Notes under the pieces: generated by a model
The model's input: only the letters and a program-made list of their open reading frames with translations
Told to the model about the DNA's origin: nothing
The model's database searches: none
Made by a program: the position numbers and the translations under genes
DNA from: Balneolaceae bacterium
GTDB lineage: Bacteria; Bacteroidota; Rhodothermia; Balneolales; Balneolaceae
Assembly (NCBI GenBank): GCA_009711805.1
Contig: VEMX01000033.1
Coordinates: forward strand, 1-49,634
Length of the DNA stretch: 49,634 bases
Direction: 5' to 3'
Part shown: in pieces, positions 1 to 8,312 of the stretch
Layout: every line of letters starts with the position of its first letter
Position numbering within the stretch: position 1 is the first letter of the stretch

Positions 1-114
1 GTACTGAGCGTCACAATATTAGAGCGTATGACGCTTAAACAGCTATTTTCCGATGATTCACTCACGGAATTCGACCCCCAACCTCGTAACCAATTGGGGC
101 TCTTCGACTTTTAA
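1..114 (+). CDS. C-terminal end of an unidentified protein (partial)
   Basis: An open frame enters from the left edge and stops at a TAA at 112-114, giving 37 residues that end in QLGLFDF. The sequence contains no recognisable motif. C-termini of the type QL-x-LFD occur in several DNA-repair proteins, but this alone does not identify the gene. The frame is open throughout, and the next gene starts 116 bases later in the same direction. Confidence 0.45.
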   Translation, partial: VLSVTILERMTLKQLFSDDSLTEFDPQPRNQLGLFDF

Positions 115-230
115 CCGGACACTACTGACATAGGTTGAATTAAAAAATTGATAATTTATCGCCAAGCTATAAAGATTTTTTGATTTTAAATCCCTATCTA
201 TAGGTGTAACAATTATTATAATCACTTGTT

Positions 231-728
231 ATGGATGGAGAATTACTTACTTGGCTATTTTTAATCGGCGGTATAATACTCCTCTTGCTCGAAATGGTAC
301 TTCCGGGCGGAGTTGCACTTATACTTGGACTTAGTGGGTTAGGAATAGGCATTCTTAGATGGTTTGGTTTATTAGCCGATCCTTTTACAGCTGCTATGGT
401 ATGGCTGCTCAGCTCAGTGGCCCTTACTATTTTGATTCGTCCACTCATTAAAAAATATTTTGCCGGCGATATCTCATTTAAATATGCTGATGAGGATTAC
501 GAAGCCATGGATCAGGTAGTGGATGTGGTAGAGCCTATAAATGACATAGATAACAGCGGGCGTATTCGCTACCAGGGTATAACGTGGCAGGCCCGCACCA
601 TCGAAGGTGATATTCCCGCAGGGGCTCAGGTTCGCATCAAGTACCGGGATAACACCACCTGGATTGTAGAAGCTGTAGACATCATCGATTCTCCAAAAAG
701 AAAACTCAAAGACTCAAATTCCAGCTAA
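231..728 (+). CDS. NfeD-family membrane protein
   Basis: This 165-residue protein has the NfeD layout. Hydrophobic helices lie at about residues 6-26, 28-45 and 50-72, followed by a soluble C-terminal OB-fold-like domain at about 95-152 (GRIRYQGITWQARTIEGD, then a V-x-I-x-Y pattern). NfeD proteins pair with SPFH/stomatin proteins in the membrane, and the C-terminal domain is thought to be the contact region. The stop codon is one base before the ATG of the first SPFH gene, so the genes are probably cotranscribed. The start at 231 fits the usual NfeD N-terminus. The exact cellular role, such as membrane-domain organisation or membrane protein quality control, is not shown by the sequence. Confidence 0.85.
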   Translation: MDGELLTWLFLIGGIILLLLEMVLPGGVALILGLSGLGIGILRWFGLLADPFTAAMVWLLSSVALTILIRPLIKKYFAGDISFKYADEDYEAMDQVVDVVEPINDIDNSGRIRYQGITWQARTIEGDIPAGAQVRIKYRDNTTWIVEAVDIIDSPKRKLKDSNSS

Positions 729-729
729 T

Positions 730-1674
730 ATGTTTTGGACCATACTCCTTATTCTATTTGTAGCCGCTTATGTGGTTTTTACCCGGCTGTTCAAGATTGT
801 TGAATTTCGGGAAGAAATGATACAGGAACGTCTCGGTAAATATAAGAAAACCCTGAAACCTGGTTTCCATTTTCTCATTCCTTTTGTAGATCGCGCCGCC
901 TATAGCCAGGAAATGCGCGAACAGGTCATCAATGTGCCCAGCCAAACGTGTATCACCAAAGATAACATTGAAGTGGCTGTGGATGGGTTGGTATACCTTA
1001 AAGTGATGGATTCCTATAAAGCCAGTTATGGCATCTCCAATTACATAGCCGGTGCTATCAATCTCGCTCAAACCACCATGCGGAGTGAAATTGGGAAGAT
1101 AACCCTGGACGACACTTTTTCGGAACGCGAGCAAATGAATGAAAATATTGTCCGTGAAATAGACAAAGCCGCCGATCCCTGGGGAATAAAAGTACTTAGG
1201 TATGAAATTATGAATATCCGCCCTTCCAACGAGATTGTGGATACTATGGAAAAGCAGATGGAAGCGGAACGGGAGAAACGCGCAGAAATCACCCATTCAG
1301 AAGGATACCGACAGGCTCGGATCAATGAATCGGAAGGGGAACAGGAAAGCCAGATTTTAGTCTCTGAAGCCCAGCGCCAACGCCGAATTAATGAAGCCAA
1401 AGGACGCGCCCAGGAAATTGAACTTATTGCAACGGCCACAGCTAAAGGCATCCGAAGAGTTGCTGAAGCTATTCAAAAGCCGGGTGGTGACTTAGCCGTC
1501 AAAACTAAACTTGTAGACCAATACATCGACCAGTTTGGTAATATATTAGACAAAACCAGCGTTTCTGTGCTGCCTACGGAAACGGCTAATTTAAAAACAT
1601 TTTTTGAAGGGGTAAGTAAAGTGAGCGATCATACCAAAGATGCCCCGATTAATACAATAAAAACGGGGAATTAA
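730..1674 (+). CDS. SPFH/Band 7 (stomatin-like) protein, first paralog
   Basis: The protein has 314 residues: one N-terminal membrane helix (about 1-18), an SPFH/Band 7 domain (about 22-180) containing ERLGKYKKTLKPGFHFLIPF, and a charged Glu/Arg-rich coiled coil (about 175-240) with SEG and INEAKG repeats. These features match the paraslipin/stomatin group (E. coli QmcA-like), which oligomerise into large rings or cages at the membrane. It starts two bases after the nfeD-type stop and is followed after two bases by a second paralog, so the three genes form a tight operon. No protease motif is present. Confidence 0.9.
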   Translation: MFWTILLILFVAAYVVFTRLFKIVEFREEMIQERLGKYKKTLKPGFHFLIPFVDRAAYSQEMREQVINVPSQTCITKDNIEVAVDGLVYLKVMDSYKASYGISNYIAGAINLAQTTMRSEIGKITLDDTFSEREQMNENIVREIDKAADPWGIKVLRYEIMNIRPSNEIVDTMEKQMEAEREKRAEITHSEGYRQARINESEGEQESQILVSEAQRQRRINEAKGRAQEIELIATATAKGIRRVAEAIQKPGGDLAVKTKLVDQYIDQFGNILDKTSVSVLPTETANLKTFFEGVSKVSDHTKDAPINTIKTGN

Positions 1675-1676
1675 TT

Positions 1677-2636
1677 ATGGAAATTATTGAATGGATTAGC
1701 AAAGGGATACTGAGTGTATTCTCAATTTACCTCATCTACATGTTCTTAAGGTCACTTCGGCTGGTTCCCAATCAGTATGCATATATTGTGGAGCGGCTGG
1801 GTAATTATCACAAAACCCTGGGGCCCGGCTTTCATGCCCTTATCCCCTTCATCGATAAGGTAGTGTATAAACAGGATCTCAGAGAAGAGACAATTGAAGT
1901 GGAACCCCAGGAATGTTTTACCAAAGATAATGTAAAAGTTGAAGTGGATGGGGTGGTTTACCTTAGTGTAATGGATCCCGTAAATGCCAGCTATGGTACT
2001 ACAGATTACCGGTACGCAGCCGTACAGCTTGCCCAAACCACGACCCGTTCTGTCATTGGGACAATGGATCTGGATCAAACCTTTGAAGACCGTGCCATGA
2101 TGAGCCGGGAAGTTGTTGAGGTGTTAAGTGAAGTGGAGCAAGTATGGGGCATCAAAGTTCACCGATACGAAATTAAAAATATAATGACCCCCCGTACGGT
2201 ACAAAATGCCATGGAACGACAAATGACGGCTGAACGGGATCGCCGGGCCGTCATAGCTAAATCGGAAGGGGTACAGGGTTCAAAAGTAAATGATGCGGAA
2301 GGTAAGAAAAGGGAAATCATTAATATTTCGGAAGCTGAAATGCAGCGCCGGATTAATGAAGCCGAAGGGGTAGCCCAGGAAATTGAATCTATAGCCGAGG
2401 CTACCGCTACCTCTATTGAACAGATTGCCAGCGCCCTTTCTCAGCCTAAAGGAACAGAGGCTATGCAGCTTCAGCTCGCTGAAAAATACCTGAATGTACT
2501 TTCGGGGCTGGGCAAAGAAAGCAACAACATCATTCTTCCTAAGGATATCTCTGATTACGAAAAAGTAATGCAAGGACTTTCTATAGGGGATTTAAGCTTC
2601 GAAAAAGAAAAGAAGCAGACAGAAGAATCTACTTGA
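1677..2636 (+). CDS. SPFH/Band 7 (stomatin-like) protein, second paralog
   Basis: This 319-residue paralog of the preceding gene has the same plan: a membrane helix at about 8-27, an SPFH domain at about 30-185 with ERLGNYHKTLGPGFHALIPF, then a coiled coil with INEAEGVAQEIESIAEATA. The tail (residues 265-319) differs from that of the first copy and ends in a Lys/Glu-rich stretch. Two adjacent SPFH paralogs with NfeD suggest a hetero-oligomeric membrane complex; this is inference. The ATG lies two bases after the upstream stop. Confidence 0.9.
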   Translation: MEIIEWISKGILSVFSIYLIYMFLRSLRLVPNQYAYIVERLGNYHKTLGPGFHALIPFIDKVVYKQDLREETIEVEPQECFTKDNVKVEVDGVVYLSVMDPVNASYGTTDYRYAAVQLAQTTTRSVIGTMDLDQTFEDRAMMSREVVEVLSEVEQVWGIKVHRYEIKNIMTPRTVQNAMERQMTAERDRRAVIAKSEGVQGSKVNDAEGKKREIINISEAEMQRRINEAEGVAQEIESIAEATATSIEQIASALSQPKGTEAMQLQLAEKYLNVLSGLGKESNNIILPKDISDYEKVMQGLSIGDLSFEKEKKQTEEST

Positions 2637-2935
2637 ACTACTCATTTCCCTTTACCCCGACCTCACCCTGCTGAAAGCATCCCTTACGGGGAATCCTCTC
2701 CTTTAGGTGAAGTGAGGAGGAGCTTTGGTTCATGGTAGCGGAATGGAAGAAGCTTTAGCATTATTTTTGCAGTCTTGAGCTTTTGTGATCCGGTCAAGCC
2801 AAAAGTAAGGGGCAAGAGGGCACTCTTTCCCGAAGAGGACCCATCCTTTGAGAGATAAATCTGCTCCTTTATAGTTTGTCGACCGTCCCCCAAGTAATCA
2901 ATTTAGGCTAAGTACAATATTGCAAAAACCCCAGG
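2637..2935. repeat. Intergenic region with repeat-like hairpin sequence
   Basis: No convincing gene lies here. The region contains a CCTCAC ... GTGAGG inverted pair (about 2661-2717) with CTCTCCTT near its centre. A related CCTCACCC ... CTCTCCTTCAGGAGG ... GTGAG block appears at about 49438-49468, so this is likely a dispersed intergenic repeat. Farther right, CTTTTGTGATCCGG and TCAAGCCAAAAG resemble dispersed spacer sequences seen in Bacteroidota genomes. A 69-residue frame on the minus strand spans it, but has no RBS or recognisable fold and is not called. Confidence 0.35.
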
Positions 2936-2971
2936 GTGCATAAGTTGTCTGTTCTTGGCTATATTCTCGCC

Positions 2972-3556
2972 ATGGAAATAACTATTGTACAACTGCTGCT
3001 GATTTTGGCATCCTCGCTGGGAGATGCCGATCAGTCTGAGCTTTATCTGAAGATAAAAAAGGGAGATAAAAAAGCTTTCCGGGCTTTCTTTGATGAACAT
3101 CATTCTCCCCTGATGCAATTTTTGTTATCTAAAGGAATAACCGGTGCACAAGCACAGGATTTGGTACAAGGGGCTTATATCTATATTTGGGAGCACCGCC
3201 ACAAAATTGATCCCGAGAAATCGCTTCGCTCTTATTTATTCAGAATCGCATATACCCGAATGCTCAACCATTTTCGGGACACAAAAAAATATGACCAGAA
3301 CCAGCCTTCAACAGAACACCCGGGAAAAGAAGAAACGGACAGTTCCCTGCTCAACAAAGAACTGGCGGAGGCTATTGAACAAGCAATACAGGCTATGCCT
3401 GAAAAAAGACAAAATGTGTTTCGTCTGTGCTTTCTTCAGAAATTCACCTATAGAGAAGCTGCCGAATTCTGTAAGGTTTCCGTTAAAACAATCGAAAACC
3501 ATATGGCTCTTGCTTTGAAAGATTTACGGAGAGATTTGGAAAAATTTAAAAAATAA
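2972..3556 (+). CDS. ECF-type RNA polymerase sigma factor
   Basis: The product has sigma region 2 (SELYLKIKKGDKKAFRAFF through SLRSYLFRIAYTRMLNHFRD) and sigma region 4 (MPEKRQNVFRLCFLQKFTY, then a helix-turn-helix with VSVKTIENHMALALKDLR). Region 3 is absent, as in ECF sigma factors of the Bacteroidota FecI-like type. The start at 2972 gives 194 residues. An upstream in-frame ATG at 2936 adds 12 residues without domain homology, and neither start has a strong RBS. FecR and an STN-type TonB receptor follow, so this is the transcription factor of a cell-surface signalling system. A lipoprotein gene lies between sigma and anti-sigma, which is less usual. Confidence 0.9.
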   Translation: MEITIVQLLLILASSLGDADQSELYLKIKKGDKKAFRAFFDEHHSPLMQFLLSKGITGAQAQDLVQGAYIYIWEHRHKIDPEKSLRSYLFRIAYTRMLNHFRDTKKYDQNQPSTEHPGKEETDSSLLNKELAEAIEQAIQAMPEKRQNVFRLCFLQKFTYREAAEFCKVSVKTIENHMALALKDLRRDLEKFKK

Positions 3557-3568
3557 AATTTTTCATTA

Positions 3569-3613
3569 GGGGTATCCCCGACTTCAGGTGTATTAGGTGT
3601 AAATAACACATCT
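3569..3613 (+). promoter_or_regulatory. Possible ECF-regulated promoter or operator region
   Basis: Between the sigma gene and the lipoprotein gene there is a GGGG-TAT-CCCC palindrome (3569-3579). Two direct AGGTGT copies follow (3586-3591 and 3595-3600), then an inverted near-copy ACACATCT (3606-3613). A good RBS (AAAGAGG, 3625-3631) precedes the ATG at 3638. This arrangement could be a self-regulated promoter, operator or attenuator. The assignment rests only on symmetry and position. Confidence 0.3.
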
Positions 3614-3637
3614 AAACATAACCTAAAGAGGCAAAAT

Positions 3638-4606
3638 ATGAATCTCTATAAACCAAATACACTACACTTTTTCATTGCTGTTTTCTGCATGACTATATTG
3701 TCAGCTTGTTCAGCAGTAAATAATGAGACGGAAGCTATTTCTGACGAGGATATCGAAATGGCCAGTCAAATTGTAGCTGAATCGATATCTGATCAAAACT
3801 CGGGGCTGATGTCGAATGTATATGATGCTCTTTCCGATGTAGGCTCGGATGGCATTCAATATAAAAGCACGGACTCCCGCGCCAAGCACGATGACCATCC
3901 TCCTTCAGGACGTGGACATGAACGGGATTTTACACATTCTTATGACCCTGAAACGGGTACCCACACCTTGCATTTTAAACGAAGTATGGAACACGACCGC
4001 TTTAGTAAAGAGGTAGAAGTAATTAATAAGTATATCTTTACTGATCCGGAGGGTACATTTGTCGTCCACCCTAAAGAAAACCCAGACTCAATAGCTGCCA
4101 TTAACTTTATTGGAAATAAAAATGGGATGCACAGCGGTCCGGTTCGCCAATCTGAATTCAGCCGAATTGATACCCTCGACTTTGCCGGCTTGCATGCCAC
4201 TAATTCTACCATTACCATGTCAGGAAATCACTATGGAGCCGGAAATGCTTCTATTCAACACGATTCCCTGGATGCCTCCAGAAGTTACCGGCTGGAACTG
4301 AATTTTGTGGATATAGAAATTGATAAAGCCCTGGTACAAGCCAACGGTAGCCTGGAAGAAGGCGTCACCGGAACCATGACTTACAAGCTGTTGATACAAC
4401 ACAACCGGGGTGGCGAAATAGATGAAAAACTGATTGAAGGTGAACTTGAATTGGACGGTGACGGATCTGCATTATTGAGATTTAAAGGAGCCAGTAAAAT
4501 ATTCGAGATCTTACTTGGCTCCGGCGATGTACATGAACGAAGACACAGCGATAAAGGTCGAAGAGGCCATGGAGGCGGTAATGGTGGTAACAACATTATT
4601 CCCTGA
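3638..4606 (+). CDS. Lipoprotein with His/Arg/Gly-rich tail, unknown function
   Basis: The 322-residue product begins with a lipoprotein signal peptide: hydrophobic residues 9-21 and lipobox LSAC with Cys24. The mature part is largely beta-type sequence with a His-rich patch (about residues 87-100) and a C-terminal low-complexity tail rich in His, Arg, Gly and Asn (about 300-320). No named domain is recognised. The start is supported by an AAAGAGG RBS seven bases upstream. It sits between an ECF sigma factor and FecR, so it is probably a target or part of the surface-signalling system. The His-rich segments could bind metal, but that is speculative. Confidence 0.75.
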   Translation: MNLYKPNTLHFFIAVFCMTILSACSAVNNETEAISDEDIEMASQIVAESISDQNSGLMSNVYDALSDVGSDGIQYKSTDSRAKHDDHPPSGRGHERDFTHSYDPETGTHTLHFKRSMEHDRFSKEVEVINKYIFTDPEGTFVVHPKENPDSIAAINFIGNKNGMHSGPVRQSEFSRIDTLDFAGLHATNSTITMSGNHYGAGNASIQHDSLDASRSYRLELNFVDIEIDKALVQANGSLEEGVTGTMTYKLLIQHNRGGEIDEKLIEGELELDGDGSALLRFKGASKIFEILLGSGDVHERRHSDKGRRGHGGGNGGNNIIP

Positions 4607-4630
4607 CACCTGATAATTTTAGATACTGAT

Positions 4631-4668
4631 GCAGGAAAAGATCTCCTTTTCCTGCCTTGGTATTTTTT
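4631..4668 (+). terminator. Terminator-like hairpin between lipoprotein gene and fecR
   Basis: A perfect 10-bp stem (GCAGGAAAAG / CTTTTCCTGC, 4631-4640 and 4646-4655) with a five-base loop is followed six bases later by a run of seven T (4662-4668). It lies only 14 bases before the proposed fecR start. Transcription may be partly stopped here, giving more sigma/lipoprotein than anti-sigma/receptor mRNA. The gap between stem and T-run makes it weaker than a canonical terminator. Confidence 0.6.
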
Positions 4669-4681
4669 TAGCATATAATCT

Positions 4682-5611
4682 TTGGATGAACAACACAACA
4701 TACCGAACAACGATAAAGACCTGAAGCTGGCCCGGCGTATAGGTGATCTTTTGGAACAGGATAAAAGCATTTATGATATCCCTGATCCGCTCATCCAACA
4801 ACTGGCAGCACTAAAGTCCCACAGGAAACCAGACATACCTTCAGAAGCTCTATGGGATTATATTGATACAAAAACACAGCCCTCCTCATCCATACACCAA
4901 CTCTATAGTCGCCATAAACATGCATTCTGGACTGCCGCTGCCGTACTTCTTATGGCCATTGCTATAGGAATATTTCAGCCATTTTCATCAAGCACAGCTT
5001 TAATTGCTGAATCCGGTGCCTCAAAAATAACACATACACTGGCCGATGGATCTACGGTAACATTGCGGCCGCATTCCAGGCTGTATCAAAACAAAGACAG
5101 AGCTTATTCTCTGGAGGGGGAAGCTCATTTTAAGGTCATTCATAACCCCGGGCATCCATTTACTGTCACTTTACCCCATTCCCGCATTACGGTGCTGGGA
5201 ACTTCATTCATTGCCAGCAGCTGGGGGCAAGAAAACAGGGTGTATCTTGAAGAAGGCCGTGTACAATTCGATCTGTTAAACAACCACCAATCTTTGATTC
5301 TCAATCCGGGACAGTCGGCCGTAGCAACCGATTCTTTATCGCTGGATATTTCCTCAGCCCATACATATAAAGACTGGATGGACAATCAACTCATCCTGCA
5401 GAAAACTTCTCTGAGACATACCTTTGCTGAACTCGAACAGCACTTTAATATAAAATTAAAGGCCGAAAACCCTGCTTCACTGAAACTGACTATAGATGGA
5501 ACCCTGCAATTGGATACTTTGGATAAGGTACTTTCGGGCCTCGAACTCGTAACCGGTGGTTCCTTTCAACAAATAGCTCCCCATTCTTATCTGTACACAG
5601 AGGGAGAATAA
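4682..5611 (+). CDS. FecR-family anti-sigma factor
   Basis: The 309-residue protein has a cytoplasmic N-terminal part (1-79) that should hold the sigma factor, one membrane helix (about 81-99), a periplasmic FecR domain (about 110-215, with TLADGSTVTLRPHSRL and VLGTSFIASSW), and a DUF4974-like C-terminal domain (about 240-305) that usually meets the receptor's STN domain. The start is read as TTG at 4682, because no suitable ATG lies nearby. Its stop is one base before the receptor ATG, so the two are cotranscribed. A GAGGGAGA RBS for the receptor lies inside its last codons. Confidence 0.9.
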   Translation: MDEQHNIPNNDKDLKLARRIGDLLEQDKSIYDIPDPLIQQLAALKSHRKPDIPSEALWDYIDTKTQPSSSIHQLYSRHKHAFWTAAAVLLMAIAIGIFQPFSSSTALIAESGASKITHTLADGSTVTLRPHSRLYQNKDRAYSLEGEAHFKVIHNPGHPFTVTLPHSRITVLGTSFIASSWGQENRVYLEEGRVQFDLLNNHQSLILNPGQSAVATDSLSLDISSAHTYKDWMDNQLILQKTSLRHTFAELEQHFNIKLKAENPASLKLTIDGTLQLDTLDKVLSGLELVTGGSFQQIAPHSYLYTEGE

Positions 5612-5612
5612 T

Positions 5613-8291
5613 ATGACAATGACAAAGCAGTGTAGATTGTTTTTAGCGGCAGCATTGGCCATGTGCAGTGTGGCACAAGTTCAGGCACAAACCCCAAAGT
5701 ATCATTTTGAGAACGAAAAACTGATCCAGGTTATTAAGCAGATTGAACAAAATACGGAATTCCGGTTTCTATACCGTGAAGCCCAGCTTTCAGCTGTTCG
5801 GTTAAGTTTATTGGCTTCCGCCGATTCTCTTTTTCTGAAACTGAAACGAAAGCTTATACCCTATCAATTGTCTCTTGATGTAGATTCTGCCCGGAAGCAG
5901 GTTATCATTTATAAACCACATCGCCAACCTCCGGATTATCAAAAATATGCCCTCTCCGGATATGTAGTAGATGATGAAAGTGGAGAACGCCTCCCCTATG
6001 CTACCATTGCCTGGGATACCGGTCCATTAGTAAAGGGCATTTCTGCCAATCAACACGGCTATTTTGATATAAAGAATATGGATCCGGTATCGGATCAGCT
6101 TTATGTGCGTTACCTGGGATACAAAACCCAACAACTTTGGCTGAGTGAAGAAAAACTCAAAAATGGACAAGAACTCACCATACGTCTTCAACCTAAACCT
6201 TTTACTCCTGATGAAATTACCGTTCAGGATGCTCAAGATGATTTAGCAGCAGATTCAGCCCTGGAGGGATTAATTAAAACCGGTTCCTTTAGTCCCCTGG
6301 GAGAGAATAACAGTATCAGGGCATTGCAAACACTTCCCTCGGTGGCCACTGATGCTGCTGTTACCAATGGCTTAAACGTCAGGGGTAGTTCGTCAAATGG
6401 ATTCAGAATATTACTGGATGGGCTCACTCTTTACAACCAGTATCACCTCTTTGGCCTGGTAGATGCCATGAATGCAGAAGTGCTCCGAAGCAGTGGTTTC
6501 CACTACGATATATCACCGGCCCGGTACCAGGCTCCCCTTGGAGGCACATTATCCCTGATTACCAAAACCGGTTCCCTCAATCAGTTTAATGCTACAGCAG
6601 GCCTAAGCAATTCTGCTGCATCGGCTACGCTGGAAGGTCCGGTTAACAAAGGGAGTTCAAGCTGGCTTCTTTCCGGCCGCTATTCGTTTATTGATTCCTG
6701 GAATTTTCCTGGTAATGAAGACCTCATAGAATACGGTTTGGATGTAAACCGGCCGGCTGATATAACCAGCCTGCTTCCTCAAAACAACGCTATGAACCTT
6801 CTGAAACAAAATTCCAGGATTGAACAACAGCAAGTAACGGGAACCAACGCCGATTTTTATGATATCCATGCCAAAACCTATTGGGAGGGGGTAACCGGAA
6901 ATCAGCTTATTATATCCGGCTATCATGGAAGTGACCAGACCCACCAGGAATATATACGGCCCATAAGTGAGGAAGAAACCGCTTCCTTTGCTACCGATAA
7001 CAACTGGAATACATCCATTATCTCAGCCAGTTATAATATGACGCTTCAATCCAGAACTATAGCATCCGCTACTGTAGGATACAGTGATTATGATGCCAGC
7101 TATTTTAAGGAAGATTTTCGCTACCAACTCCGAAATGAAAATAACGGAAACCGCCGAGACACTGTGCGTATTTTCCCACTGGGCCTGGATAATGCGCTTG
7201 CTGATTTTTCCCTTAAGCAATCACTTAGTACTACTTTTGATGACTTTGGCCTTGAGTATGGTTTCAGTTACCAAAACCTGATTGTTACATACAAAGAACA
7301 AAGCCTGCCCGATGCATCCTTCCGAAGCAGACGCACCAGCCAGTTGGCAGATCTGTTTGTTCAGCTTAATATCACTGCCTCAAATATAGTCCATCTATAT
7401 AGCGGAAGCAGGCTACATTATTTTAGTAATGGAGCATACCTGAGGTGGTCTCCCCGGCTTAAAGCACAATTTTTTAACAATCAGAGATTTTCATTTGGCC
7501 TGGGATACAGCCGGAATTACCAGTTCCTGCACAAGCTTCAGTTTTATAATATCAACAGCTCTGATTTTTGGATTATGAGCAATGAGGATCAGCCTCCTTC
7601 TTCTGTTGACTATCTCTCATCTAATCTAAAATATCGTTTTGAGTCCGGCTGGTATCTTCAACTGGAAAGTTATCTCAAGTGGTTTCATAATTTAAGATTA
7701 CATCAGCTCAACTCCGGGCTTCTGTCTTCTACCTTTACCAACCGGAAAAGTCCCTGGTTTTATAATAATGAAGGATTTGCAAGAGGAGTAGAGCTTCTGC
7801 TGCGAAAACAAATTGGTCCTTTGGGTTTTACCGGTACCTATACCCTTTCGGCCATTGAAGTACAGAACGATCGTATCAACGATGGAGCATCATTTTACCC
7901 GGACTGGGATCGCCGCCATCAGGCTGGTTTAGTGGCTGAATGGAAGGTTAACTCACAGTTCATACTCTATGCTTCCACAACTTATGCATCCGGAGCTCCC
8001 GACCGTTTAAACTCTTTCAACTCAACGGAAAGGGATCGCATGGATTATTTTTTACGTACCGATGTGAGCCTTCAGTTTAACCGTCCTATATTTTCCGGGT
8101 ATCTTGAAGCCCGCCTTTCTCTTTTCAATGTATTTAATCGAAATAATCCCTGGTATACTGAAATTTCACCGGTACATGTCACTCAGCCAGCCATGGGCAA
8201 CCGCCCTGACCGAGAACGACGTATTGCTGCCAAAACCACTGTTTATGATCTGGGCTTTCAGCCTTCGTTTAGTATAAACATTCGTTTTTAA
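5613..8291 (+). CDS. TonB-dependent outer-membrane receptor with STN signalling domain
   Basis: The 892-residue protein has a signal peptide (about 1-25, ending VQAQ). An STN (secretin/TonB short N-terminal) domain follows (about 28-100), then a CarboxypepD_reg-like beta domain (about 112-205), a plug (about 220-330, with NGLNVRGSSSNGFRILLDG) and a long beta-barrel ending in SFSINIRF, the typical aromatic outer-membrane terminus. The STN domain and the FecR gene immediately upstream make this the sensing transporter of the ECF system. No SusD partner follows; the next gene converges from the other strand. The ligand cannot be read from the sequence. Confidence 0.9.
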   Translation: MTMTKQCRLFLAAALAMCSVAQVQAQTPKYHFENEKLIQVIKQIEQNTEFRFLYREAQLSAVRLSLLASADSLFLKLKRKLIPYQLSLDVDSARKQVIIYKPHRQPPDYQKYALSGYVVDDESGERLPYATIAWDTGPLVKGISANQHGYFDIKNMDPVSDQLYVRYLGYKTQQLWLSEEKLKNGQELTIRLQPKPFTPDEITVQDAQDDLAADSALEGLIKTGSFSPLGENNSIRALQTLPSVATDAAVTNGLNVRGSSSNGFRILLDGLTLYNQYHLFGLVDAMNAEVLRSSGFHYDISPARYQAPLGGTLSLITKTGSLNQFNATAGLSNSAASATLEGPVNKGSSSWLLSGRYSFIDSWNFPGNEDLIEYGLDVNRPADITSLLPQNNAMNLLKQNSRIEQQQVTGTNADFYDIHAKTYWEGVTGNQLIISGYHGSDQTHQEYIRPISEEETASFATDNNWNTSIISASYNMTLQSRTIASATVGYSDYDASYFKEDFRYQLRNENNGNRRDTVRIFPLGLDNALADFSLKQSLSTTFDDFGLEYGFSYQNLIVTYKEQSLPDASFRSRRTSQLADLFVQLNITASNIVHLYSGSRLHYFSNGAYLRWSPRLKAQFFNNQRFSFGLGYSRNYQFLHKLQFYNINSSDFWIMSNEDQPPSSVDYLSSNLKYRFESGWYLQLESYLKWFHNLRLHQLNSGLLSSTFTNRKSPWFYNNEGFARGVELLLRKQIGPLGFTGTYTLSAIEVQNDRINDGASFYPDWDRRHQAGLVAEWKVNSQFILYASTTYASGAPDRLNSFNSTERDRMDYFLRTDVSLQFNRPIFSGYLEARLSLFNVFNRNNPWYTEISPVHVTQPAMGNRPDRERRIAAKTTVYDLGFQPSFSINIRF

Positions 8292-8312
8292 ACGGTAATT
8301 ATTGAAGTGGCT

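Noticed and set aside
2684-2893. 69-residue minus-strand frame in the spacer before the sigma gene
   Set aside because: It overlaps repeat-like sequence, lacks an RBS and signal features, and shows no recognisable fold.
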